This document shows, piece by piece, positions 11,298-21,935 of a DNA stretch of 55,874 nt. The stretch comes from Fructobacillus pseudoficulneus (lineage in GTDB: Bacteria; Bacillota; Bacilli; Lactobacillales; Lactobacillaceae), in NCBI RefSeq assembly GCF_900108455.1, contig NZ_FNWS01000008.1, forward strand, positions 1 to 55,874, read 5' to 3'. Numbering within the stretch: the first letter of the stretch is position 1; every line of letters begins with the position of its first letter. The translations under genes were made by a program, and so were the position numbers. The notes under the pieces are model-generated. The model saw only the letters and a program-made list of their open reading frames with translations, had not been told where the DNA came from and searched no databases.

Positions 11298-14200
11298 CAG
11301 ACCAGCTAATAACGGCTCAGAGTACTTTGTCATCGTATGGCGATATTGTGAAGGGTCAAATTAATAATGACCCAACGCTTTTGGATGCAGATAAAAGTAC
11401 ACAAAAAGGGAAGGTAGATGCTGCTGTTTCAAGTGGTGATACAACCTTAACGAACGCTGATACTTCGGCACAAAGTTTGGCTGATGCCTTGGCACAGTTG
11501 GAAAAGAATTTGGACCAGCTTCATCAACCTGGCTTAGATGTGTCAACCCAACAGGCTAATGCCAAAACTAAGTTGGCCGGCGTCGCTAAGTCGACAAAGC
11601 AAACGATTACGAACGATCTAACTTTGACGGAAGCAATCCGCCAAGCACAACGTGGTGCAGTTGACCAAACGGTTACGACAGCAAATAGTAATATTATGAC
11701 TGCCACTACTGCCCAAGCCATTGCGAATGCAGAAGCACAGGGTGAAGCTGCTGTTGGTAATGATTATCGAACAGGTGACTCACTTGATGATCAAAAGACC
11801 AATGCGCAGGGGCAGTTAACGAGCGCTTATAACGCTGCTGCTTCAGCTATTCAAAATGATGTGACCTTGACGAATGCTGTCAAGCAGACACAAAAAGCAA
11901 CGCTTGATGCTAATTATCAAAATGGTAAAAGCGCTATTCAGTCTGCTGGATCGGCTCAATTAATCAGTGATACTGAATTTTCATGGGCGCAAACGCTTAG
12001 CAACTCACACACGGTTGGTAAGGACCTAGCAACCCAACGGATTGATGCTCAGACTGCTTTGAAGACGCAGTACACTCAGACGAAGAATGCCTTATTAGCA
12101 GATAAGACTTTGTTGACGGCGGAAAACCAACAACAGGCCGCTAATATCGATCGAGCTTATAACGCCGCTGTAGCATCATTAGCTGATAATCAGACACCAA
12201 ACGCGCAAGCAATTGCGGATGCGGTGACGACTGGTAAGGCCAATATTCAGGCACAATTTGTACCTGGTGATTCAATTGGTGATCAGCAAAAGGCAGCCAT
12301 TGATGCTGTCAATCAAGCTACTAATGATGCGGATAACTTAATCGGTCAGGATCCAACGTTAACGACTGATAATGTTAATCAGCAGGTAAGCAATGTTTCA
12401 GCTGCAGCCAAAGCAATTATCGCTAAGATTTCAGCTGCAACCGATGCTCAAACAATTGCCAATGCGATTGTCAATGTAGAAGAACGTTTGGCTTCTTTGC
12501 ATGTACCGGGACAATCAGTTGATACTCAAAAGGGTGCAGCCGGAACGGCTGTTAATGGTGCAGGTGACCAGGCAAAACAGGGCATTCAGGGTGATCCAAC
12601 GCTAAATCAACAAACAAAGGATGCTCAAAAGGCCGCCGTTAATAATATCGTTAGCAAGGCGATTGCAGCTATTAATGCAGAGACGCTGGCTGCTAAAATT
12701 GATGCCGATAAGCAACAGGCGATTGCTGATATTAATGCCCAACACAAGCAAGGGCAGCAAATTAGCGATCAACAAACGAATGCCATTGCAGCTATTACCC
12801 AAGAAGCAAACACGGTAAAGACAGCCATTGATCAGGATGACACTTCAGACAGCTCAACAAAGGATAGCCAAAAGGGTAATGTCGACCAGGCTGTTCAGCA
12901 GGCAACAAAGAATATCAACGCAGCCACAACCGCTGATACCATTGCTGCTGCTCAAACGACAGGCATTAACAGTATTGATGCCGCACATTTGCCTGGAACG
13001 GGAATTTCCGCACAACGTCAAGCAGCCTTGGACAAAGTTCAAGCTGAAGCTAATAGTGTCAAAGCGGCTATTCAAGCCGATAATACTTTGGATACAGCCA
13101 CTGTTACTAGCCAATTAGCTAATGTTGATACGGCCCTTAGTGCCGCTCGGGCAGCTATTCAAGCTGAAACGGTAACCAATTCTGATGAAATTGGTCATGC
13201 GCGCGATGCAGGTATTGCAAATATTGATCAGCAATACCAGCTGGGCCTAGCATTGAGCCAACAGCAGGGTAACGCACAAGCACAATTAGCTACTTATGCG
13301 GGTAGCAACACTTCGTCAAGCGGTATCTGGCATGATATTGATTCAGATGTCACGCTAACGAATGACCAAAAGAGTCAACAAGAACAAGCGCTAAGCAATG
13401 CTTTGGATAGCGCTAAGACGACAATTGGTAGTGCTACCAACGCACAAGCAATTAAAGATGCTGTTGCTAATGCCAAAACGGCCATGACACAAGCGCACGT
13501 GATTGGTGCACCGGTTGACCAACAACGGCAATTGACATACCGAGCCTTTCTTTCATACGCTCAAGATGTTCAAGCTGCCATCACATTGGATCCCAATTTG
13601 ACAGCGGCTGAAAAGCAAACGCAAATGAATAATTTGAATGTGGTGATTCAAAACGCCCAAAGCTCATTTGCTGCTAGTCAAATCACCAATGCCCAACAAA
13701 TCGCTGAGGCAAAAACAGCTACTTCAAGCGCACTTGCAGCGGTTAAACAGCCTTCTGCGGTCAACTTTGCTACTCGTCGTTCGCAAGCTGTTTCCAGCCT
13801 TGATGATGAATTGACGACCATCAATTCCGCTATTAATCAAGATGGAACGTTACTAGCGACCGATAAGTCCAATCAAAAGCAAGCAGCACAGCAGGCCCAC
13901 GATGCAGCGGTAACAGCTGTTCAACAGGCTGGTGATGCCGAAACGATTGTGGAACAATTAGCTGCCGGGATTAAGAACATTGACGGGGCTCATAGTTCGG
14001 GAACGGCAGTTGCTACTCAACAAGCCAATGCAATCGCCATTTTGACACAAACTGCCAAGGACACTAAAAAGGCGATTACCAATGATGTCAGTTTGCTAGA
14101 AGCTACTCGAGCTAGCCAACGTAGTCAAATTGATACGGACTTGCAAACGGTAATCGCAGCCATTAACGGCATTAGCAGTGGGGATGCGACTGCGGCTGAC

Positions 14201-17200
14201 CAGATTCAAGCTGATCAAACACAGTGGAATAAAACCATTGCTAATGATCATGTTAGTGGCACAGCATTGGCAGAACAAAAGGCTAGTCAAAAGACAGCCT
14301 TGGAGAACTACGCTGGTAGCGATAGTAACCATCAGGGCGTTTGGTCGGCCATTGATACGGATGTCACGCTGACGGATGCGGATAAGGCAACCCAAAAGGC
14401 TAATTTGGCCAGTGCATTAAGCACTTATGAAGGTGACATTGATGCTGCTCCGGATGCACAGACCTTAAGTGATTTAATTGCTAAGGCTAATAGCGCAATG
14501 GATGCCAGTCATTCGGCCGGGGTTTCTTTGGCAGACCGACTAGTAGCTGCTAATAAGCAATTAGCTAGCAAGGTAGTCCAGGTCAAGGCACAAATTGCTG
14601 GGGATCCAACGTTGACGGATGCTGATGTTATCAGTCAGAGTAACGCGGTTGATACGGCTGTCAAAGAATTACAAAATGAATTAAACAATGATCAAAATGC
14701 TCAGGCAATTGTGAATACTTTGACCAATGGTTTGACGACAATTGCTGGTAAGTACCAGCAACAGAAGTCATTAGCAGATCGGCGCACGGATGCTACAAAT
14801 GCGATTAATCAAGCGGTCACACAGGCTAAGACAGCCATTGATACGGATCCAACTTTGAACAAAGCCGATCGAACGGCACAGGAAGCTGCTGTGGACCAGG
14901 CTGTGTCAACAATGACGGACTCGTTAAACCAAGCGGATACCGCTCAAAAGATTTTGAATGTTCAAAATACTTTGGTACAAGCGGCAGCGGGTGTTCATTC
15001 AGCTGGTCAACCAATCGCTGATCAGCAAAAGGCTGCCAATGCAGACTTGGAAAAGACTGCTGATCAAATTAATCAGGCCATCACTGCCGATGTCAATTTG
15101 ACTAATGCTCAAAAGACGGCAGAACGCGCTAACGTTGCTTCTGCTTTGAACACGGCCGAACAGGCAATTAACGGCTTGAATGATGCCCAACAGATTTTGG
15201 ATGAAAAGAGTCGGCAGACCATCACGATACAGAGCCAACACCCATTGCCACGGCAATTGAGTGATTTGATTAGTGATGCACGGAATGCCTTCCAAACAGA
15301 ATACAGCGGGATTCATCAAGTAATTCAAAACGATAACACCCTTAACAACAGTAGTCGAGCTAGCCAATTTGCGGCACTTTCGAATGCTCTTCAAGCCGCT
15401 AATGATTCCTTAACGGGCGTTAATAATGCACAGCAGTTAGCTGATGTCCAAGATAAGGGAATGAAGCAAATTGATAGTAGCCATGTTGTTGGTACACCTT
15501 TGTCACAGCAAATTCAGGCTGCTAAAGATCAGTTAACGAGTTTGGCGGATAAGCTGAATACTGCCGTCATGAACGATGTGAACTTGCTTGATAGTAGTAA
15601 GACCACGCGAGAAGGATTACTGACGGCGACATTAAGTAAGTACACGAATCAATTGGATGCTGCTAATCAGCCAAATTCAACGGCCAATGGTCAAACTGTT
15701 TTAGACCTATTGCAGGCGGCCACAACAGCCTTGAATAATGATCGAACTTCTGATGATGGCAATGGTGGCAGTCAAGATCAGCCTCTGGCAGATCAGATTG
15801 CTGCCGCTGTAAAGCAGGTTAGTCAAAAGTCTGTTGCCGTTCAAAACTTGATTAACGGCGATAATTCGTTGGTTCAATCGATGATTGACGATCAGACAGC
15901 ATCAAACACGTCGATTAGTAATCAAGCGATTACGGACATCAAGGCTGCTGTGAATGCACAAGGATTAGCAAACCGGCTATCAAAAGCATTGCAGGACCTC
16001 AATGGTGTTTATCAAACAAATCCGACAAGTCTTGACGACCAAAAGGCTCAGGCAATTAAGGATTTCAATGCCTTGTATGGTACTGTTCAAGGACAGATCA
16101 AGAACGATACTGGCTTAACGAGTAGCCAAAAGGCAACGCAATTGGCTAACTTGGACCAGGAAAAAACACAAGGAACAAGTCAAATCAATAACGTCAATCG
16201 CGCGATTGATTTGGCGGGAATTGCCACCACTGTCGATGCTGATTTGAAGCAGGCTCACCAGGTCGGTACTAATATCGATGTATTACGGCAAAATGAACAA
16301 AATTGGTACAACCAGCAGGTAAAGAGTCTCGCGACTACTTTGTCAGCGAGCCAATTATCTGATGCCGATAGTCAATCGGTGAATGGTGCAATTAATGCCG
16401 CTGAACAAACGATTCAGGGACAAATCAACAGTGCTCAAAACGCTGACGATTTAGTTGCCATGCATAGTTCAGCAGTGACCAATTTTGCTAACCTGACCGT
16501 GCAGGTTAAGCAGGCCCAGGCACGTTACACCATCATTGCAACAGCAGCTGATCAGGTTGCAGCGATTAATAATGATGCTTCACTAACAAAGTCGGGCACG
16601 ACTGGAAAAGATGCTCAAACTAGCCAGGTTAACTGTCAACGTGACAGCCTGTTAACTAGTATTACTAGTGCTCAGACAACCGACCAAGTGGCCACTATTT
16701 TGAGCAATGGCGTGACGGCTTTGGAAGGAATCCATCAGTCCGCCGCACAGACCTTTGATCAGCAGCAGTCAGCTGCCAATACCAATGCGACGGCTGCTGA
16801 AACTGCCGTTTCGAAAGCTATCAGTGATGCCAATAGTAATCAGAAAATTTCTGCTGACCAAAACACCCAGTTGACGGGTGTGGTTTCTCAGGCAACCAAC
16901 GACTTCAATGCGGCCATTAAGGCGGCCAAGAACGCTGATGATATTAATGCCGCGGTCAACCAGCTCAATACCACTTTGGCCAATGCGCAATTGACCTTGC
17001 AGAAGAATCAGTCAACGAACGCTGTCAACCAAGCAGCTCAAACCGTTGAAACTGCGATTGACCAAGACCCAACGTTGGATGCTGGTCAAAAGGCTACTCA
17101 AAAGCAAGCCGTTCAAGCCCAGCAGCAAACTGCTAATCAACAAATTGAAAATGCAAGTACTACGGCTGCTGCTCAAGCCATTGAAAGCAACTTTACGAGT

Positions 17201-19850
17201 ACAGTGCCACAACTTCACATAGCCGGACAAGCGATTGCGGATCGTCGGGCTAATTTGAAGCAATTAGTCGCTACTGCTGTGGCTGCAGCTAATCGTGCGA
17301 TTCATAATGATAACACCTTGGACTCAGCTGCTAAGCAAGCCCAGTTAAAGCAAGTTATTGATGCTCAAACCACTGCTAATAAAGCAATTGATGCAGCACA
17401 AAATGCTGCGGATGGTGTGCAAGCAGAGGTGAACGGTGTTAATACTATTAGCGCTCTTCACCAGGCCGGACCAATTAGTGTCAGCCAGATGAAGGCCAAC
17501 TTCTTAGCATTGGTTGAATCATTAGCGGGCACAGCCAAGCAAAACATTGGCAAAGCAACGACCTTAACAGCTGATCAAGTCAATCAAGTGACAAGGGATG
17601 CAACCTTTGTCCATGATCTTTCGTATTTGAATGCCAATGATGCTGAGGATGCGGACGATTTTGAAACTTTGTCCAATAACGTCCAAAACTTGTATACCAC
17701 CGTTGATATTGAATTACATCAATTGGTTGGCTTACAGCCAATAATGGTGTGAAAGCTATTCAGGCTATCCCAACTGATGGTCAAAGCATTCAGCAACGCG
17801 CGACCGACATGATTGCCTCGTTGAATAAAGAAGCTGATAAGGTTAAGACAGACATTAATACTGATGCGAGCCTGTCAACTGCTGACCGGCAAAGCCAAGA
17901 AAAGGCGGTTGAAAACGCTGTTGCCGCTGGTGTACAGCAGATTAATCAAGCAACAACCGTTCAAGACGGTGTGACCGCAACACAGAATGCAGTCAATGCC
18001 ATTGATGCTGTCCACCAGCCTGGTAGTTTGCCAACGCAAAAGACGGCGGTGACAAATACTGGGGTTGGCTATTTGAAAGATTTGACTGCTGCCATTGTTC
18101 AGGATGCGACTTTGCAAAACACTGAAGGCAGTCATTTGACGGATATGGTCGTTCAGGCACGTGATAACTTCACGGCAAGCATTAAGAATGCCCAAGATGC
18201 TGATAGCGTCAACCAGGCATTGACTGATTTGAATCAGGCAGTGCAACAGATTGCTAATCAGCAGACCAAGTATGATGATATTCACCAGTTACAACAGACT
18301 GCATCAACCACAACGACGAAGATCCAAACGGATAACACGTTGTCTGCTGCAATGGAAGCCAATCAATTGGCTGCTGTTCAACAGCAATTGACGACTGCGA
18401 CAAATGCCGTGAATGCGATTGCGATTGGTGATAGTCAGGCTAGCGCGAAATTAAGTTCAGCTTTGGCAACGGGTAATCAAAACATTGCCAATAGCTATCA
18501 ACCAGGAACACCGGTTGCCGACCATCAAGCGGCTTGGCAGCAAGCAATTAATGACGAAGCACAACGGGTGACAAACGCCATTAATGCTGATCCAACTTTG
18601 ACGGGGGAGCAACAGCGACAACAAGTTGCTTCGGTTCAAGCTGCCCAGAGCAATCTGTTAACGCAGATTGAAGCGGTAACGAGTGTACAAGCCGGTGATA
18701 CGGCGCAAGCAAATGGCTTGCAAGCTCTTGATCAACTTCATGTAGCTGGTCAGCCAGTGGCTACTCAGCAACAAACTGGACAAACAACAGCGGCTGCAGC
18801 AATTGCTGCTGAACAAAAGAATATTGATGATAATGCGGCTAACATGCAGCCAAGTGACAAAAGTCGCTTGGACCAAGCAGTCCAGGCTGCCCAGCAAGCT
18901 GCCACCACGGCCATTAGCCAAGCACAAAAGGCCGATGATATTACCAAGGCCCAAAGTGACTTAGCGGCTAAACTGGCCGGTATCGACTTAGACTTGTCTC
19001 ATTCAGTTGGTCAAGAAAAGCTCAATGTTGCCAATACACAAGCAACGAATGCTATTCAAAATGATCCAACTTTGACGGGGGATGCTAAACAGGCTCAGCT
19101 ACAAAGTCTTGCCAAGGCTTATCAAAGTGCTTTGCAGGCTTTGACGGCCACAACCAGTGTAACGGATGCTAGCCAAGTGGCAACCACCGGTGTGCAAACG
19201 ATTACTGCAGTTCACCAAGCTGGTGAGGACTTATCAGTACAAAAGAAGAATCTGATTGCCAACATCCAGCAAGCGGACAAGAGTCTAAAAGCCAAAATTG
19301 ATGCTGACAACACCTTGTCTCAAGCCCAAAAGATTCAGCAGAAGCAGCAGATTGATACCAATGAAGGCACGGCTATCAACGGTATTAACCAAGCAGCCGA
19401 CGCTGATTCCGCTAAGAAGCTTGCTGATAGTACCAACAGTGCCAATAGCCAGGTTTATGTTCCTGGTACACCACTTGATGGTCAAAACGGTCAGCGTGCC
19501 GCTTTGCAGAATCAAATTACCGCTAAGAGTCAGGCAGTGGTTCAGGCGAATGCACAAAATTCTGCTGCAAATGCGGCCCAGGCCAACCAACAGGAGGCTG
19601 CTCGCCATGATGGTGGGGATGCTCAGAAGACCAGTAGTCAAGCTACGATTAATCAGAACATTATTGATGATGGCATTCAACTGGCTAAGCAGATTAAGAG
19701 CGGACTACCATTGGTTACCGATGCACACTATCAGCTAGCAGTTGATCAAGCCCTTAGTCAATTGATTTTGGCTTTGGCCAACGCCAAGACTCAAGCAGAT
19801 GTTGATCGTGCTTATGCCAATTATGAGCAAACGTTACGGGATATTTTAGC
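7500..19850 (+). repeat. About 50 DUF1542-like three-helix repeats of about 80 residues
   Basis: A regular protein-level period of about 80 residues (about 240 bp) runs for some 12.3 kb. Each unit shows a conserved Asp-Pro-Thr-Leu/Asp-x-x-Leu turn, an AxxAQ turn and a His/Gly turn near LxxQxxxA. Repeats are well diverged at DNA level, so this is an old expansion. The count is estimated from length divided by period. Rod-like stalks of this kind hold the N-terminal head away from the cell wall. Confidence 0.75.
11298..17752 (+). pseudogene. Giant adhesin, segment 3: DUF1542-type stalk repeats
   Basis: Over 2,100 codons of helical stalk repeats in the frame shifted by one base from segment 2. 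There is no credible own start: the first in-frame starts (for example TTG 11327) lack a ribosome site and fall inside a repeat unit. It therefore only makes sense as a continuation of segments 1-2. The frame terminates at TGA 17750-17752 in the middle of a repeat. One extra A near 17733-17736 would turn the end into GLTANNGVKAIQAIPTDGQ and join segment 4. Composition (Ala, Gln, Asn, Asp, Thr rich; almost no Cys or Trp) matches the neighbouring segments. Confidence 0.75.
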
Positions 19851-20058
19851 CCAGGCTAATCAAGCGACAAAGAATCAGTCCGGTTCAACGCCTGGTGTGC
19901 TGCGTTTGCCAGGACAACTGGCCGCTGGCCAAACCGACATTATTCACAATAATTTGAAGACGACGATTATTTTGTCTGCAACGGCTGCTACACTTTCAGC
20001 CGGCTTAGTAGCAACGACGCCGCACTTTAAGATCTTCAAACGAAAGGAAAGAAGGTGA
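17749..20058 (+). pseudogene. Giant adhesin, segment 4: last stalk repeats and membrane tail
   Basis: Final 769 codons in the third frame. Stalk repeats continue to about 19850, followed by a Pro/Gly linker (GSTPGVLRLPGQLAAG), a hydrophobic segment TTIILSATAATLSAGLVAT and a basic tail KIFKRKERR. The order linker, membrane span, positive tail is that of a wall- or membrane-anchored protein, but no canonical LPxTG is present. With the two missing bases restored, 4587-20058 becomes 5,158 codons including the stop, exactly divisible by three. This supports one original gene of about 5,157 residues. Confidence 0.75.
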
Positions 20059-20140
20059 TGTAAAGTAAACCGATGACTATTTTTGTAATACTACCTTTTG
20101 TGGTGCGTTGATTACAGCAGCGCGCTAAAGTTTCAAGAAG

Positions 20141-20183
20141 AGGCAGTTACCATTCAACGCGAATGGTAACTGCCTTTTTCTTT
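20141..20183 (+). terminator. Terminator of the adhesin gene
   Basis: AGGCAGTTACCATTC-AACGC-GAATGGTAACTGCCT, a perfect 15-bp stem followed by T-rich sequence. Confidence 0.92.
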
Positions 20184-20215
20184 TCTTGTAAATCTTTATT
20201 AATTATGTATACTTA

Positions 20216-20227
20216 TAAGTTAACTTA
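20216..20227. promoter_or_regulatory. 12-bp palindrome upstream of the EamA gene
   Basis: TAAGTTAACTTA is a perfect palindrome. The identical 12-mer forms the core of a longer palindrome at 39303-39328, upstream of an acetyltransferase gene. A regulator site is possible. A TATAAT at 20290-20295 further on is the likely -10 box of the EamA gene. Confidence 0.4.
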
Positions 20228-20327
20228 ACAAACGGATGGTCAAATCTTTCTTTTTATTTTCAGTCCGGCGGAACTACGAGTCGATTGTGTATAATCAAAT
20301 TAATACTTTGAGGGAGAGGTTGTTGCT

Positions 20328-21236
20328 TTGCAGTTTAAAAACACAAGAAAAGGCATTCTCTTTGTGGTGATTGGTTGCATCTTTTGGGGTGGATCAGGAA
20401 CCGTTGCAGAATACACTTTTAGTCATAGTGCCATTCCGGCATTGTGGTTGGTTGGGATTCGGCTCTTTTTTGCCGGCTTGCTTTTACTACTCTGGTTTGG
20501 CATAACAAAGGGTGCCAAAGAGGTCTTTAGTATTTGGGGTGACCGTCGATCGGCCACCTTAATTATTCTTTTTGCATTTTTGGGTATGTTACCCTCGCAG
20601 TTGTCTTATTTTATGGCGATTCGTTTTGGGAATGCGCCGACGGCAACAGTTTTACAGTTCTTAGGGCCGATTTTTATTATCTTGTACCTCACAGTGGCAC
20701 AACATCGTTGGCCAAGTCGTACCGACAGTATTTCAGTGCTAATTGCCTTGCTGGGGACTGCCTTGTTGGTGACCGGCGGTGACTTTACCCGGCTAAGCCT
20801 GGCACCTCTGGCTTTATTCTGGGGAATTGCGGCAGGATTGGGACAAGCTTCTTATACGTTATTGCCACGGTTGTTACTTGACCGCTTTGATGGTCGTCTC
20901 GTGGTTGGTTGGGCGATGCTGCTGGGCAGTTTACCTTTTTGGCCATATTTGTTAACAAAAAAGGTAGGTCACTTGACCACCGCATCAACGTTGAGCGTGG
21001 GCTTTATCGTCATTTTTGGAACAATGCTGGCTTATTTGTTCTATATTAATAGTCTGAACTATATCGAACCTACTGTTACCGGAATGCTCAGTTCGGTGGA
21101 ACCATTGACGGCAACGTTCTTATCGGTTGTCTTTTTGAAAACAGATTTTTCAGCTGTGCAATTCATTGGCGGATTATTAGTAATTTCGACCGTGTTCCTG
21201 CAGGCTTTGCCACAGAAAGCAGAAAAGGCTTTGTAA
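20328..21236 (+). CDS. EamA/DMT-family transporter
   Basis: A 302-residue integral membrane protein with about ten hydrophobic segments and two EamA repeats (roughly residues 10-142 and 152-293), the drug/metabolite transporter fold. Internal marks include FWGGSGTVAEYTF in helix 1 and the second-repeat signature EPTVTGMLSSVEPLTATFLSVVFL, typical of RhaT/EamA exporters. The substrate is unknown; relatives move amino acids, metabolites or drugs. The start is TTG at 20328, with GAGGGAGAGG about ten bases upstream; no better ATG exists. The acetyltransferase gene follows 18 bases later and is probably cotranscribed. Confidence 0.9.
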   Translation: MQFKNTRKGILFVVIGCIFWGGSGTVAEYTFSHSAIPALWLVGIRLFFAGLLLLLWFGITKGAKEVFSIWGDRRSATLIILFAFLGMLPSQLSYFMAIRFGNAPTATVLQFLGPIFIILYLTVAQHRWPSRTDSISVLIALLGTALLVTGGDFTRLSLAPLALFWGIAAGLGQASYTLLPRLLLDRFDGRLVVGWAMLLGSLPFWPYLLTKKVGHLTTASTLSVGFIVIFGTMLAYLFYINSLNYIEPTVTGMLSSVEPLTATFLSVVFLKTDFSAVQFIGGLLVISTVFLQALPQKAEKAL

Positions 21237-21254
21237 AAATCAAAGGAGAGGAAA

Positions 21255-21791
21255 ATGACAGTTATTCAACTTGATGAGCGCCATCAATTGGAACTTGTTC
21301 CAGTTCAACCTGAAATGGCAGATGAAATCTTTGCAGTCATTGATGGAGATCGGGCACATATCGGCGAATTTTTAACTTTTGTGGCCCTCTCAAAAACGGT
21401 CGATTTTACCAGGGAATATTTAGTTCGACAAAAAGAGTTGGCTGAACCAGGAAAAGCCTTGGCGTTTGTCATTCGAAAAGAACGAAAAATCATTGGGACG
21501 ATTGAGTTTCACCGGCTAAATACCATAGACCATCGTGCCGAAATGGGCTATTGGTTGGCTAGCGATTATACCCGGCAAGGAATCATGACGGCCGCCGTTA
21601 AAGCAATGTGTGCATACGGATTTGCAACGCTTGACTTGCATCAGATTAATATTTTGGCTGATGTTGATAACGCTGGTAGCAATGCCGTGATTCAGAAAAC
21701 GGGCTTTCAGTTTTTGGTGACTCGCCCTGAATATTCCTATCGGAATGGTCGTTATCACGATATGAATGAGTATTATTTACTGGCCAAATAA
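21255..21791 (+). CDS. GNAT acetyltransferase, RimJ/RimL type
   Basis: A 178-residue GNAT-fold protein of the RimJ/RimL ribosomal-protein or amino-acid N-acetyltransferase group. Visible marks are the beta4-beta5 region HRAEMGYWLASDYTRQGIMT, with an acetyl-CoA loop of form R-Q-G-I, and DVDNAGSNAVIQKTGF, the family's N-x-x-S-N-A-V-x-x-K-x-G-F signature, near residues 136-152. The start ATG follows AAAGGAGAGG. It sits 18 bp after the EamA gene and likely shares its mRNA. The actual substrate cannot be told from sequence. Confidence 0.9.
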   Translation: MTVIQLDERHQLELVPVQPEMADEIFAVIDGDRAHIGEFLTFVALSKTVDFTREYLVRQKELAEPGKALAFVIRKERKIIGTIEFHRLNTIDHRAEMGYWLASDYTRQGIMTAAVKAMCAYGFATLDLHQINILADVDNAGSNAVIQKTGFQFLVTRPEYSYRNGRYHDMNEYYLLAK

Positions 21792-21831
21792 GTTAAAATT
21801 AAGGAAGCTTTTAAGAAGGAGGTCTGCCAAA

Positions 21832-21864
21832 ATGACCATACAATTAGTTGGAATCGCATTCTAA
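21832..21864 (+). CDS. 10-codon ORF with strong ribosome site (possible leader or gene remnant)
   Basis: AAGGAGG lies seven bases before ATG. The ORF reads MTIQLVGIAF and stops at TAA. The same frame then continues without a stop as EQNGIEKVSAIRYFGFELGW until a TGA just before the lepA-like start. It may be a short translated leader of the GTPase gene, or the start of a small protein with a nonsense mutation. I do not recognise a family. Confidence 0.25.
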   Translation: MTIQLVGIAF

Positions 21865-21935
21865 GAACAGAATGGGATTGAAAAAGTCAGTGCCATTCGC
21901 TATTTCGGATTTGAATTAGGATGGAGTAACTGAAC

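Noticed and set aside
7500-19850. Regular about 240-bp periodicity that might suggest a CRISPR or satellite array
   Set aside because: Periodicity is at protein level with diverged DNA, inside one long coding frame; there are no short identical repeats with unique spacers.
19890-20058. LPxTG sorting signal at the end of the giant adhesin
   Set aside because: Only LPGQLAAG is present; it lacks the Thr-Gly pair. The hydrophobic span and basic tail are real, but the anchoring mode is open.
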